Of a stretch of DNA of 64,000 nt, positions 17,694-28,200 are shown piece by piece. Location: positions 620,001 through 684,000 of the forward strand of contig CAWGNG010000020.1 of the NCBI GenBank assembly GCA_963823895.1, given 5' to 3'. A program made the translations under genes and the position numbers. Origin of the DNA: G963675935 sp963823895. GTDB lineage: Bacteria; Planctomycetota; Planctomycetia; Pirellulales; Thermoguttaceae. The notes under the pieces were generated by a model. That model was not told the DNA's origin. It ran no database searches and worked only from the letters and a program-made list of their open reading frames with translations. Position 1 is the first letter of the stretch. Each line of letters starts with the position of its first letter.

Positions 17694-18206
17694 TCACTGT
17701 ACGAATTCCGGGCCGTGCTTGCCCAGCCATTCCTTGAGGGCGGAGTGGGTCTCGAACTCCGCCACCTCGATGCTGTCGATGGTCGGGCCTTTCTCGCCTA
17801 CCAGTCGGCTCTCCTCTGCGTTCATCTCGCGTATCCACAGCACGCGGTGCCGTTGCAGGCCGGCATGGGTGAGATTGATCGAGCCTTCATTTAGCGGCCG
17901 GTCGAGGTTGCTGCCCCGAATCAGAACGAGGTATACGAGGTCGCCGGAGAATTTCAGCAGCAGGCCCTGGGAAGGATTGTGCCGCCAGTTTCCCAACCAT
18001 GAGTAAGGGAACCAGACGCTGTTGCCGTCCCGGAAACGGAACTCCACGGCGGCGGACTGATCCCGAATTCCCCGCAGGTAGCCAAACGCCCCGCACGACG
18101 CTTCGACTCCCTCGGCCTCCGCCTCCTTGTTCGGCGAAGACGCGGTGTGTTCGTCCAGACGGGAGTTGCGGCGGAATCGCTCCTGATGTCGGGTGTCATC
18201 GAGCAT
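17694..18206 (-). CDS. Hypothetical protein overlapping the relaxase end
   Basis: A 170-residue protein; I use ATG 18206, which has AGAGGA upstream, rather than an earlier start inside the relaxase gene. It overlaps the relaxase stop by eleven bases, so translation is likely coupled. Residues 40-110 form a beta-rich region (VEFRFRDGNSVWFPYSWLGN, SGDLVYLVLIRGSNLDRPL), the rest is mixed. Such small beta proteins commonly follow relaxase genes in planctomycete elements, but I know no function. Confidence 0.6.
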   Translation of the reverse strand: MLDDTRHQERFRRNSRLDEHTASSPNKEAEAEGVEASCGAFGYLRGIRDQSAAVEFRFRDGNSVWFPYSWLGNWRHNPSQGLLLKFSGDLVYLVLIRGSNLDRPLNEGSINLTHAGLQRHRVLWIREMNAEESRLVGEKGPTIDSIEVAEFETHSALKEWLGKHGPEFVQ

Positions 18207-20891
18207 TGTCCATTCCTCTTTCCGCCATCGCGTCTCGTTGCACGCCCGGCTGCATGAAGTCACGCCGTTGGCCCGATACGGCAGGGCCACCGACGATTGC
18301 CAGTTGCTTCATCAGCCAACCCCGCACGCGCGATTGCGGCTGCGTTTGCCCGGAAATCTCCGTCGCCGAGAGGGGCTCGTCCGGTCGGCCGAGCGCCTTC
18401 AGAAGCTCTTTCCGGTCGTCCGTAAAAATCTGCGCCTGTTCTTTCCCTCTCGTCACGGCCACATAGGCCGTTCGCTGGTACGTCGCGGGAAAGGACTGGC
18501 TGGACGCGCCGACGAACACCTTGTCTACCGTGACACCCTGGCTGGCATGGCTGGTTACGACATACCCGTGGGTTAAGTGGCCGAAATCCCGATCAATCAC
18601 CCAGCCGTGATCGACAACGATGTCGCCCCGCTTCGTAAATCCCTCGACGGACAGAAGCGACCCGTTGCTGAGGCGATGCTTGCCGTCCTTGGTCTTGCCG
18701 CCAGCAGTGATCCGCACGCGGTCGCCCACGGCCAGGGCTAACTGAGTCGGCCGATACGCCTCGAATCGGTTCGCAAGCTCGGTCGGTGGCGTAACTCCCT
18801 CGCCTAGGATCAACCGCGATCCCTTGGTGTAGCCCGGGGCATTTTGATGGAACTGGAGTAGGTCGCCCGGCTCATATTGCGTTGGGTCGGATTTCTCGGC
18901 ATCCGTCAGGTGAGAGGGAACATACGCCTGGACGATACGTTCCTTGCCGAGCTTGCCTTCCGCCTTCAACCCGGCGCGAATCGCCGCGGTGATCCGGTCC
19001 GCCTCGGCGTGGGTCGGTGACACCACGAGGGCCGATTTATATTCACCGCCCCGCTTCTTTTCGGCAACGGCCGCGAGATAGGCGGCGGCCAGTTGCTGGT
19101 AGCGGTCAACATCGTCCACCTGCTTGATCCAGCCGAGCTTATCGAGTTCCTCGAATCCTTCGATGGTCCGGCCCTCGCTGAATGCCTGGGCGGCTTTCTT
19201 GTAATCCCCCTGCTGCCGCAAGATGTCCGTCACCTCGGCCACCCGCAGTCCGGCCGTTTCCTCCAGAAGCTTCAGCGGCTCACCGGCCGTGACGCTGCGG
19301 TGCTGACGGCGATCCCCAACCAAGATAACCCGCGCGCCATGTCTTGGGCCACATTGAACACCGAAAGCATGTCCCGCGTGCCGAGTTGGCTGGCCTCATC
19401 GACCAGGATTACGCCGTCTCTAGCCGATTCCTGCATCTCCGTGTCCTTCAGGAACCGGGCCACCGTGTCGGCCTTGGTAAAACCCGCCTCCGTGCGAAGC
19501 ACTTCCCGGCTGGCCTTGACGGACTGGGCCAGAGCGACCACCGGCTTCCCGGACTCGGCCAAAGCCTCGCCAATCTCCTGTTCGAGCGTGGTCTTCCCCG
19601 TTCCAGCGACACCACGAATGATCATCACCCGGTCGCGGGAGCCGAGCACGTGGCGGACGGCCGCCTTTTGTCCGTCGTTGAACCAGTTCCGCGAACAGGG
19701 ACGCTCCGCGTCGCCCAGCGGCCGGCAGCGTCCACGACCCTGGCGGGCGAAGTCGATCAACCGTGACTCCATTGCCAGCATCTCTTTCGTCGTCGCCATC
19801 GGGCGACCGGCCACGTCGCTACGGATCAGCGGGCGATCCTGCACTTCGTGGGTTACGCCCGCAACCGTCACCGCGCCGATCCCGCGTTTCAACGCCTCGG
19901 TGACGAGCTTCCGCTCCGGCACCACCGCCTCACGCACGAAACTATGCTCGACGGCGTAATCCACCGCCCCGGTCTCGTCCCTTTCGGGGCGGCCCGCTAT
20001 TCGTTCGCGGCCGTGGACCGTAGCCAGTGCCTGACGCTCCCGGTCGGTCAGGCGGGCGTTCCATTCGGTGCGTAAGCGTTCCCACCCGAGCGCGGAAGCC
20101 TTCTTTTCACGGGTCTCCGCCCCGAGTTCCGCCTTGCGATTTGGATCGGTGATGCCCCGCTTCTCGGCTACCTTCTCGATCAATGCCGTCCGCCGCGAAA
20201 AACGTCTCAGCACGTCCGCCGGTATCCCGGCAATCTCGAAATCGTCGCGTTTTCGCTCGACGCCGAAGCCCAATTCCTGGAGTTTTCCGGCGAGCCGAAC
20301 GCGAAAGGCCGCCTGAAAGTACGGGGCGTCCCGCTTGATGTCGCGGAATTGGCCGGCTTTCCAGCGGCGTTCCTCCTCATCCCACGTTGTATTCAGCGTG
20401 AAAACATGGGCATGCAACTGGGGGTCGGGGAGGCCGTCAACGGGACGCGACGTGGTGTGAATGAACTCCGCCCAGACCATGTTGCCCGTGGTGCGGTCCG
20501 TGTCCTGACCGCCTGCACGGATGCGGGTTTTCATCTCCGCTTCCATTTCGCGCATCGTCTCATCAACGGCCGCCCGGAACGCACTGAGGATGTCCTGGTC
20601 GCCGCTCATGGCGTAGAGCAGCGAGACCGACTTCGGCACCGAGAACGTGAAATCGTAACCCACCGTCCGCTCGCTGCGGGTTCGCACCGTCAGCGGCTCT
20701 CCGGTTGTTGGGTGGCGGTTGTCGCACAGCCGCTCGAAGGAGAATTTGTCCACCGTTCCTCCCAACCCCAGGCGGGACGCCCCTTTGCCGCCCCACGAGC
20801 CAATGATCTCCTGTCCTTCGCTATAATAATCCGCCGTCGCGTAATACCGCTTGGCGTCCTTGGCACTGTTCTGTTGCGTGATACGAATCAT
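18196..20891 (-). CDS. MobF-family relaxase/helicase (TrwC/TraI-like), frameshift near 19333
   Basis: The N-terminal relaxase (from ATG 20891) has the MobF tyrosine pairs (RYYATADYY, near residues 15-24), TVGYDFTFSVPKSVSLL and the metal-binding histidines in LPDPQLHAHVFTLN. A RecD-like helicase follows with Walker A RGVAGTGKTT, Walker B VILVDEASQLG, GDRRQHRSV, motif V HGYVVTSHASQGVTVDKV and YVAVTRGKEQ. The frame changes at about 19328-19338 within GCGCGCGG-type sequence, between DMAR and VILVGDRRQ; both halves are otherwise complete. It should nick oriT and unwind the strand for transfer through the coupling protein. An inverted repeat brackets its start codon, suggesting self-regulation or oriT. 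Confidence 0.88.
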
Positions 20892-20926
20892 GCCTCATTT
20901 TATCGTATCACGAATTCGTTAACGAA
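20877..20926. promoter_or_regulatory. Inverted repeat around the relaxase start and adjoining palindrome (operator or oriT)
   Basis: CGTGATACGA at 20877-20886 is an exact complement of TCGTATCACG at 20903-20912, with the relaxase ATG in the 16-base loop. Immediately beside it TTCGTTAACGAA (20915-20926) is a perfect 12-base palindrome. MobF proteins typically bind inverted repeats next to the nick site and repress their own gene, so this is the best oriT/operator candidate in the element. Confidence 0.6.
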
Positions 20927-21487
20927 GTCTTAACGGCGACGTGCTCTACCGCAGTCAGACTGGGTTTGCGGAGGTCAGACTTTTCGCAATGTCACCGGTA
21001 TGCGATGGCAATGCCACTTCCCTGTGCCGAAAAATCGCCGCCATCGACGAAAATTCCCCGGTCGCCCCTTGACCAGTTTTGCTGGACACTTGGTGGACGT
21101 TCTTTTCATCGTTCTTGCAGATTCGGCAGGCCGTCCCAGTTCTCTTTTCAAACCATCATCGCCCAAGGTCTTCTGCGCGGGACCGCGGTTTCCGGCAATA
21201 CCATTTCCGCTCCGCCTGCTTAGCCACTGGCCTTCTCCGCCATGAGGAATGTGTGCATCGGTTATCTCTGCCGCTTCCTTCTCCCCGAGCCAGCCCCGCC
21301 CGTGGCCTTCATCACCGGCACTATGAAGCCGCCGCCGGCCGGTCAATCAGAAAAGACCGCTTTCCGCAAGCGGAAGCCTTCAGCTTTTCAGATTGACCGT
21401 CGCTTACGCTCCCGTCTGAAGCGGCTTCTTTCGCGTGCCGTAAGGCCCCGATTGGCGGGGTCAAAACTCAAGGAGAAGGAGATCATC
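20927..21487. other. Gene-free region upstream of the accessory genes
   Basis: About 560 bases without a credible gene. GTCAGAC occurs twice (20956 and 20982 region), and a large hairpin lies at 21341-21398. It may hold the promoters for both the leftward relaxase and the rightward accessory genes. Confidence 0.5.
21341..21398. repeat. Long compound hairpin upstream of the accessory operon
   Basis: GGTCAATCAGAAAAG (21341-21355) pairs with CTTTTCAGATTGACC (21384-21398) with one mismatch. Inside, CCGCTT-TCCGC-AAGCGG (21357-21373) forms a second stem. It could be part of the transfer origin or a leader structure for the gene at 21488. Confidence 0.7.
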
Positions 21488-21751
21488 ATGTCTAAACCCG
21501 CCCACAAACTACGCATAGGCGTCCTGCAAGTCACGATCTGGCGCAACCAGAGCGAAAAGGGTGCCTGGTACAGCGTCATTCCCGCCCGCAGCTACAAGCA
21601 GGGCGATGCCACCTGGAAAGAGACCGACAGCCTCGGCTTCGACAACCTCTTGACGATGGCAAAGCTCTTCGACCACGCCCACACCTGGATCATGCACCAG
21701 CAGCAGGCCGACGCCAAGGCCCGCAAGGAATCCGTGCAGGCGGCAGCCTGA
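21488..21751 (+). CDS. Small conserved element protein, 87 residues
   Basis: ATG 21488 follows AAGGAGAAGGAG. The protein begins MSKPAHKLRIGVLQVTIWRN and continues ARSYKQGDATWKETDSLGFD, then a helix LLTMAKLFDHAHTWIMHQQQ. I have a memory of this compact pattern (basic start, IWRN, then W-K-x-TDS-x-G) as a common orphan on planctomycete elements, but its function is unknown to me. It leads a run of accessory genes on the plus strand. Confidence 0.72.
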   Translation: MSKPAHKLRIGVLQVTIWRNQSEKGAWYSVIPARSYKQGDATWKETDSLGFDNLLTMAKLFDHAHTWIMHQQQADAKARKESVQAAA

Positions 21752-21831
21752 ATCGGGATGCCGGCGAGGCGGCCACGCCGCCCGCCGGCCGCCTTGGCAA
21801 CAATCAACTCATTTTTGGAAAGGAATCCACC

Positions 21832-22569
21832 ATGAAACTCAAGATCATTCATACCGCACACCACCGCAACGGCGTCCACGGCGCATCATTCGACCTGGTG
21901 CTCTTCAAAGACCGCGGCCCGGAGCGCAGCCGCAAGATAGGCATCCTGTTCGAGCAGCCGCACCACTGTGCCGTCCTCGACGTAGCCAAGCTGGCCCAGG
22001 GCGACATCGCCTTCGGCTCCAATTCCTGGCGTGGCGACGAATACGAGCCGGATCTCCGGAAAGCCATCGACGGCGAAAGTCTCACAGCTACGGCTGAATC
22101 GCTAACCATCGACTTCGAGCCGGAGCGACTGCAAAAAGCCGCACCGAGGTTGCTGGCCGCCCTCGCAGCCATCCTGCCTTACGCTGAAAACGAAAGCCAG
22201 TCCCTTTACGAGTGCTGGAAACGCGATGGCAACGAGGTAACGAAGGAAGCACTGGACGCTTGCGAACGAGCCATTGAGCAAGCCCGAGCCGTCATTGCGG
22301 CAGCAGAGACAGATTGCCCGCGTTGTGAATCCGACGGGCTCGACATCCACGCCGTCCTGGCAGTACGCCGTCAGATCGCCGCCGGCTGGAGCATTGACGA
22401 TGTGCGGGAAATCCGTCCCGACTTGACCGACGAGCAGGCGTGGGATGTCTTGCAGGCCGTCGAACGAAACCACGACGCGACCATCGGCATCAATTGGGAC
22501 GTGCTGGACTACCACGCAGAGAGACTTTTCGGCGATGGCCCCGAAACCGACGAAGCGGAGGAAGCGTAG
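21832..22569 (+). CDS. Hypothetical protein, 245 residues
   Basis: A good ribosome site (GGAAAGGAATCC) precedes ATG 21832. The N-terminal 110 residues are beta-rich and suggest a small globular domain (HGASFDLVLFKDRG, QPHHCAVLDVAKLAQGDIAF). The C-terminal half is helical, with a DCPRCESDGLDIHAVLAVRR stretch containing CPRC, possibly a half zinc site, and an acidic end. No family recognised. Same strand and spacing as the next gene suggest an operon. Confidence 0.62.
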   Translation: MKLKIIHTAHHRNGVHGASFDLVLFKDRGPERSRKIGILFEQPHHCAVLDVAKLAQGDIAFGSNSWRGDEYEPDLRKAIDGESLTATAESLTIDFEPERLQKAAPRLLAALAAILPYAENESQSLYECWKRDGNEVTKEALDACERAIEQARAVIAAAETDCPRCESDGLDIHAVLAVRRQIAAGWSIDDVREIRPDLTDEQAWDVLQAVERNHDATIGINWDVLDYHAERLFGDGPETDEAEEA

Positions 22570-22571
22570 CC

Positions 22572-23122
22572 ATGACGACCACCGAACACACGCCCGGCCC
22601 GTGGCAGCAAACTTGGCAATTCATCGTCGCACCCGATCCCGACGGCATCCACCGGACATCTACATCGCCGAGATTGCCGAGGAAGACAGCGAAGGGCGAG
22701 TTGCCTCACCCGAACAGCAAAAGGCGAACAGCCAGTTGATTGTTGCCGCCCCGGCGTTACTGGCGGCATGCCGGATGGTGATCGACCGCTGGGAGCATGG
22801 CGACCTCGCCGAAGCGGCGAGGGCATGTCACGCCGCAGTCGCCCTGGCAACGGACGCCCTCCCGCCGTGGGACATCACGGACAAACGGTCTCTCGGCAGC
22901 AACCCCTATTCGGTGTTGCTGCTCTATCCCGACTATGCCAACGATAGCGGCACGGAGACGTACTATGCCCTCGTGAAAGCCGTGGACCCGATCGAAGCCG
23001 TCGCCCTGGCCCAGCGGAAAGCTGCCACTGCCCAGGAGGGCGTGGAGATGGAGCCGGGCGACTTCACTCCGCTATTGGTGACGCAAGGGCACTGTGCCAG
23101 CGAACCGCTTTTCAACAAGTAA
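22572..23122 (+). CDS. Phage/plasmid-type hypothetical protein, frameshift near 22655
   Basis: ATG 22572 begins MTTEHTPGPWQQTWQFIVAP, the start of a family of small phage and plasmid proteins; the frame then shifts at about 22650-22660 and continues DIYIAEIAEEDSEG, then ANSQLIVAAPALLAACRMVI, the matching conserved middle of that family. The C-terminal part (about residues 95-183) is an added domain with YSVLLLYPDYANDSGTETYY. One missing base explains the break. Function of this family is unknown. Confidence 0.6.
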
Positions 23123-23732
23123 ACTGGCCACCAAAAAGGGCGCGCCGCGGGAGGCATCACCCGACCACTGCGTCGGCAGACCGCGGCGTGCCCACCATCC
23201 GGAACAAACGGAGATTTGCATCGTCTCGACAAAGGCAATCCCCCTGCTGACATCGCATAGATCAAATCCCATCTGCCGAACCGAGTGAACGTCAAGAACC
23301 TCTTCAACACGCAAGCCGCCGCCTTCGCGCAGTAACCCGCCACGGAACGCTCTGGCCGAACGGCATCTCTGCCCAATCCGCCCGGCCTTCTCCATGCCAC
23401 ACGCAACCGGCCCCGGCCTTCTCACATCAATTGCAGTCGCATTGCAAACACGCAGTGTAAGCCGGCTGCAAAACACCCCGAGTCAGACATGGGGAGGCTT
23501 GAGATTCTGCAAGCCTGGCAAAGCATAAAGTGGACAGGCGTCTTCCCTATGCGTTGCATAGGCCGACTTGCACCGTTCCAGCCGCCTGTTTCAGGCGGCA
23601 AGCCCGCCCGCTGGCACGCTGCTCTTGGCACCAGCGTTTTGTCTCAATGTTGGTCTCTGTGCGTACACCTCTGGTACGCGGGAAGCGTAGTTCTTTATAT
23701 TCAAACACATGGGCACTTAAGTGCTTTACTTG
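23123..23732. other. Gene-free region with a 12-base palindrome
   Basis: About 600 bases without convincing coding sequence on either strand. GCACTTAAGTGC, a perfect palindrome, lies at 23713-23724, just before the promoter annotated next. Confidence 0.5.
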
Positions 23733-23788
23733 TTGCGAAACCACCTGCAACTGTGTTACAATCCTTAACAAGGGTTAATGATTAACCC
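23733..23788 (+). promoter_or_regulatory. Promoter with operator palindrome for the 23812 gene
   Basis: TTGCGA at 23733-23738 and TACAAT at 23757-23762 are spaced 18 bases, a good sigma-70-type promoter. GGGTTAATGATTAACCC at 23772-23788 is a perfect palindrome with a one-base centre covering the expected transcription start, so it is probably a repressor site. A second palindrome lies upstream at 23713-23724. Confidence 0.68.
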
Positions 23789-23811
23789 TCATAACGACAC
23801 GGAGGATCATC

Positions 23812-24258
23812 ATGTCATCAAGTCAAAGCACATTCGATCAAGAATCAACAGAAACCTCTACCGCAGTTGCCGAACCACCGGCGGCAGAAACCAACAGCGA
23901 AGGCCCGAGTTTCGCCGACCGCGTGGGACAAAGGAAGAAATGGACGTCCGCTCCCGATCCCTTCGGAATCGCCACGGACTACCAGGCCGGTGTGAGTCTC
24001 TTCGAGAGCAAGCGCGACCGCCGCATGGCGATCAAGTTCGGCGAAGGCCGCCCCGAGGACAAGCCGAGCCAGGCCGTCATTGACAGGATGAAGGAGACAG
24101 GCTACCGCTGGCACCCCTCCCAGAGAATATGGGCGCACCCGGTCAGGTCCGAATCGGCGATGGGCACCCGTATCGAAGCCGAACGGCTTTATCAGGACGT
24201 CTGCAACATGATCCGGCTGGAAAAAGGGATCGAATCCGGCCCGGAACTCTCCCGCTAG
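23812..24258 (+). CDS. Hypothetical protein, 148 residues, under a repressible promoter
   Basis: CGGAGGATCATC precedes ATG 23812. The first 35 residues are disordered and Ser/Thr/Glu-rich. The rest is a small domain: a beta-strand region DRRMAIKFGEGRPEDKPSQA, then a pattern MKETGYRWHPSQRIWAHPV that resembles the compact LPD/KfrB-like domains carried by plasmid proteins, then a helix. It precedes the large methylase-helicase and may act with it. Function unknown. Confidence 0.65.
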   Translation: MSSSQSTFDQESTETSTAVAEPPAAETNSEGPSFADRVGQRKKWTSAPDPFGIATDYQAGVSLFESKRDRRMAIKFGEGRPEDKPSQAVIDRMKETGYRWHPSQRIWAHPVRSESAMGTRIEAERLYQDVCNMIRLEKGIESGPELSR

Positions 24259-24288
24259 CCGGAACCCTCTTCACCGTGGCGCTGTCTT

Positions 24289-24498
24289 ATGACGGTCCCG
24301 CCAACCTACAAACTTCAGGATCTCGGCCCCCAGGCCCAGATGATGTCGCGGAATTGCAGCAATGACCGCATGGCGATGATTCTGCAATACGTCGCCATCG
24401 GCTCGATGATCGTCATGGCCGGGGCGGCGGCAAGCCAAGTCTTGAGAGACGCCTTCGGCAAGCCCGACCGGCACCGCAGAGATGGCAGGTCGAGATGA
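24289..24498 (+). CDS. Possible small single-pass membrane protein
   Basis: Sixty-nine residues with one hydrophobic helix (MILQYVAIGSMIVMAGAAAS). The ribosome site is poor and no family is known, but the helix is clear and the frame lies neatly between two real genes. It ends in an ATGA with a downstream frame at 24495. Confidence 0.4.
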   Translation: MTVPPTYKLQDLGPQAQMMSRNCSNDRMAMILQYVAIGSMIVMAGAAASQVLRDAFGKPDRHRRDGRSR

Positions 24499-24603
24499 AA
24501 CGGAGACCGCCAGACCGGCGACAGCGTTCGCTATTCTCATCCGACTCGGGCGGCTTGCCCGAGACTGAAAACCGAGTATTATCCAAACCCGATGGAGACC
24601 ACC

Positions 24604-24921
24604 ATGCAGTACAAGACGATCGTTCACGAACTTCTGCAACAGCGGCCGGCGATGCACGAGCAACTCCGCAAGGAGCGGAAGTTGCTGCCGGCCCTGGAGA
24701 TGTACTCGCGCGAACTCAGGATGAGCCACGAGGCGTGGCAGGAGATGCTCTCGCGGATGTGGCCGGGCAGCGACCGGAACCAGATAGCCAGCGAGGCGTT
24801 CGAGTTGGCCCTGAAGGAAATGGAGGATCGTTTGCCCACCGATTCCTCCCAGGACGGCAGCGAACCGCAATTCCTCGACACGGCTATGCTTTTCCTGCGG
24901 CGTCGCATGTCGCGCGCCTAA
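24604..24921 (+). CDS. Small helical conserved protein, 105 residues
   Basis: I start it at ATG 24604 (GATGGAGACC upstream). The protein is almost wholly helical: MQYKTIVHELLQQRPAMHEQ, KLLPALEMYSRELRMSHEAW, then ASEAFELALKEMEDRL. I recall this N-terminal pattern as common in planctomycete mobile DNA, without known function. It overlaps, in another frame, an open but non-protein-like stretch upstream of the methylase-helicase, which is why that gene is started at 25233. Confidence 0.72.
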   Translation: MQYKTIVHELLQQRPAMHEQLRKERKLLPALEMYSRELRMSHEAWQEMLSRMWPGSDRNQIASEAFELALKEMEDRLPTDSSQDGSEPQFLDTAMLFLRRRMSRA

Positions 24922-25232
24922 AGGCGTCACGCCACCGGCCGACTCTCTTCGACTCCCCTTCTACGGCATCGCAAGACTTGCCAACACCGCCCGGTTCCCT
25001 CGCCGGCGATTCTTCTGCCGCCGCGCCGACCTCGCCTGGGGCCTTCAGTGATGGCGCTGTACTCAGCCCGCCGGGCCGTGCAAGCGGAAACTCGGTTCCC
25101 CCTGAAGGTCTCCCCCAACTTTCCGCTGGCACGGTCGCTGCGCGAGCGGAGCCCCGGCTAGGGGCTGAGTCTGCGGCGCGCCATCAGGCCCCGACGGCGG
25201 GGCCGGCAACGCCAGGAGAAGGAAACCTCGCC
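24922..25232. other. Short gene-free stretch before the methylase-helicase
   Basis: Open in the frame of the large downstream gene, but the translation is Pro/Ala/Ser/Arg low complexity and the first good ribosome site in that frame is at 25213-25224. I see no gene here. Confidence 0.5.
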
Positions 25233-28200
25233 ATGATGGGCACCCAGTACAGCTTGCAATTCGACATGCCACCGCCATTGATCCCGATTCGTGAGCCTGT
25301 ACTGACCCGTCAACCGCAGTCAGCACCGATCGCCAGCGGTGAAAAGTCGAAGGCCCGCAACATCATCGCCGCCATCCGCACCTTGAAGCAGATCGAGGAA
25401 GAACAACGCTCCGCCACGCCCGAGGAAAAACAAACGCTTAGCCGCTTCGCCGGTTTCGGGCCGGTCGCCTTGTCGCTTTTCCCCGATCCGTTCAGCCGCC
25501 GTTATAAGGATGCAAGCTGGCAGGCCCTGGGCGAAGAACTCAAATCACTCTTAACCCCCGAAGAATACGAAAGCGCCAAACGCACCACCTTCAACGCTTT
25601 CTACACCTCGCCGACCGTGATCGCGGCCATCCACGAGGCGATTGTCCGCCTGGGCGTGCCCGGCAACGCCACAGTCCTGGAACCCGGCTGCGGTATCGGC
25701 AAGTTTATGAGCCAGGGCAAGGAAGGGATGCGATTCATCGGCATCGAGTTGGACTCGATTTCCGGCCGCATTGCCAAGGCGCTCCACCCCGAACACGACA
25801 TTCGCATCGAGAGCTTCCGCGACACAAAGCTGCCCGAGGACCGCATCGATGCCGTGATCGGCAACGTGCCGTTTGCCAATTTGAAGCTCGACTATCGCGG
25901 TCAGAAGTTCTCCCTGCATGATTACTTCTTCGCCAAGTCGATCGACACCCTCAAGCCCGGCGGCGTATTGGCCCTGGTCACGTCGCATTTTACGCTCGAC
26001 AAGCAGAATGAGGCTGTCCGCGAGTATCTCGGCTCGAAGGCCGATTTCGTGGGGGCGATCCGCCTGCCCTCCAGCGCCTTCAAACAAGAAGGAACCGCCG
26101 TGGTCACGGACATCGTTTTCTTACGCAAGCGAGCCCCCGGCGAGCCGGCCCGTCACGAAGAGGCGGAATGGCATCGGGCGCGGCCAATGGAGATCGACGG
26201 CGCGGAGGTCTCGATCAATCGCTATTTCGTCCGTCACCCGGAAATGGTCCTCGGCACCTGGACCCGCAAGGATACGCTTTACGGCGGCGAGGGTTTCGGC
26301 GTTCTCAGCAATGGCGACCTGGGCCGGCAGCTTCAGGATGCGATCCAGCGCCTGCCGCAGTTCGATCCGATTCAAGCATCGACGACCGAGGAACCGTCCG
26401 CCCCGGCTTTCACGCCGCCGCCGGCAGAACGTCATATCACCGAAGGCAGCTTCTTCGTCACCGATGACCGCACGATTTGCCAATCCGTGGGCGGGCAAGC
26501 CATGCCCGTGGTCTACGGCGGCACTTCCTTGCGGGCAGACGGCACGCTGACGGGCAAGCGACTGGCTGCCTTGGTTGGCCTACGTGACCGCGCCCGCCGG
26601 GTTCTGCAATCGCAGAACGAAGGCTGGCCCGAGGCGAACCGCAACGACGCCCGCCGGGAACTCAACTGGGCCTACGATCGCTTCGTCACCACTTACGGCC
26701 CGATCAATAAGACCACCTTTGGCGAGACGGCCGACGGCAACGTCATTCGCCGTATGCCCAATCTCGTGAAGTTCCGCGAAGACCCGGACGCCATGCTGGT
26801 CATGTCCCTGGAGGATTACGACGAAGTGACGGGAAAGGCTACCAAGGCCGCCATCATGACCAAGGACGTGGTGGGCAAGACTCCTCCAATCACCCAGGTC
26901 CGCAGCGCCGAGGATGCACTGCTCGTAGCCCTCAACCAACGCGGCACGGTGGACCTGCCGTACATCGCCACCCTCTACGGCAAGCCCGAGGAGCAGGTCG
27001 TTGCCGAACTGGGCGACCTGATCTTCCATGACCCGGAATCCAAAACATGGCAGACGGCCGATGCCTATCTCTCCGGCAACGTGCGGGCCAAACTCGCCGC
27101 CGCCGAGCGTGCCGGATCGGCTTACACGCGCAACGCCGACGCCTTGCGGGCCGTGCAGCCGGAAGACGTGCTGCCCGGCGACATCGACGCGGGGTTGGGC
27201 GCGCCGTGGATTCCGGCAAGAGACATTCAGGCATTCGCAGCCCAACTGTTCCACGTCAATCCGTCCTCCGTGCCGGTCGCACACCTGCAAAAGGACGCCG
27301 TGTGGAGCATCGACGCCGACTACGCCACCAAGCAGTCGGTCGCCGCCACCTCCGAGTTCGGCACGGCGCGCGCCAACGGCACCTGGCTGCTCGATCTGGC
27401 GATCAACATGAAAACGCCGGTGATCTGTGACACGATCCAAAACGGCGACCGCGAGGAGCGGGTGGTCAACCCGGAGGCGACGCTGGCCGCCCGCGAGAAG
27501 CAAAAACTCATCAAGGAGCGCTTTCGCTCCTGGGTCTTCACCGATCCGCAGCGCACCGAGCGGCTCGTGCGGTTATACAACGACACGTACAACAACCTCC
27601 GGCCCCGCCTGTTCGACGGCTCGCACCTCGATTTCCCCGGCATGAACCAGAACATCAAACTACGTCCCCACCAGGACGACGCCGTGTGGCGGGGCATGAG
27701 TTCCGGCAACACCCTGCTGGCCCACGTCGTCGGCGCGGGCAAGACCTTCACGATGGCCGCCACCGGCATGAAGATGAAGCAGGCGGGGCTCATCAAAAAG
27801 CCGATGTACGTCGTCCCCAATCACCTGCTGGAGCAGTTTTCCCGCGAGTTCATGCAGCTTTATCCCAATGCCAAGCTCTTGGTCGCTGCCAAGGAAGAAC
27901 TAACCCGCGACCGCCGCAAGCAGCTTACCGCCAAAATCGCCAGCGGCGAGTGGGACGGCATCATCGTCACCCACAGCAGTTTCGAGCGGATCGGCATGTC
28001 GCGGGACTATCAAGAAACGTTTCTCCGCGAACAAATCGCCGAATACGACGAACTGCTCCGTGAACATGCGGGCTCAAAGGGAGCCAACCGCAATCTCATC
28101 AAGACCATCGAGAAGCAGAAAGCCGCACGGGAAGAACGCCTCAAAGACCTGTTGGCCGAACACAAGAAGGATGATGGTTTGGTCTTTGACGAACTGGGCG

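Noticed and set aside
24495..25232. Extended N-terminus of the methylase-helicase from ATG 24495
   Set aside because: The extra 246 residues are low complexity and overlap a better gene at 24604-24921; a strong ribosome site lies at 25213-25224.
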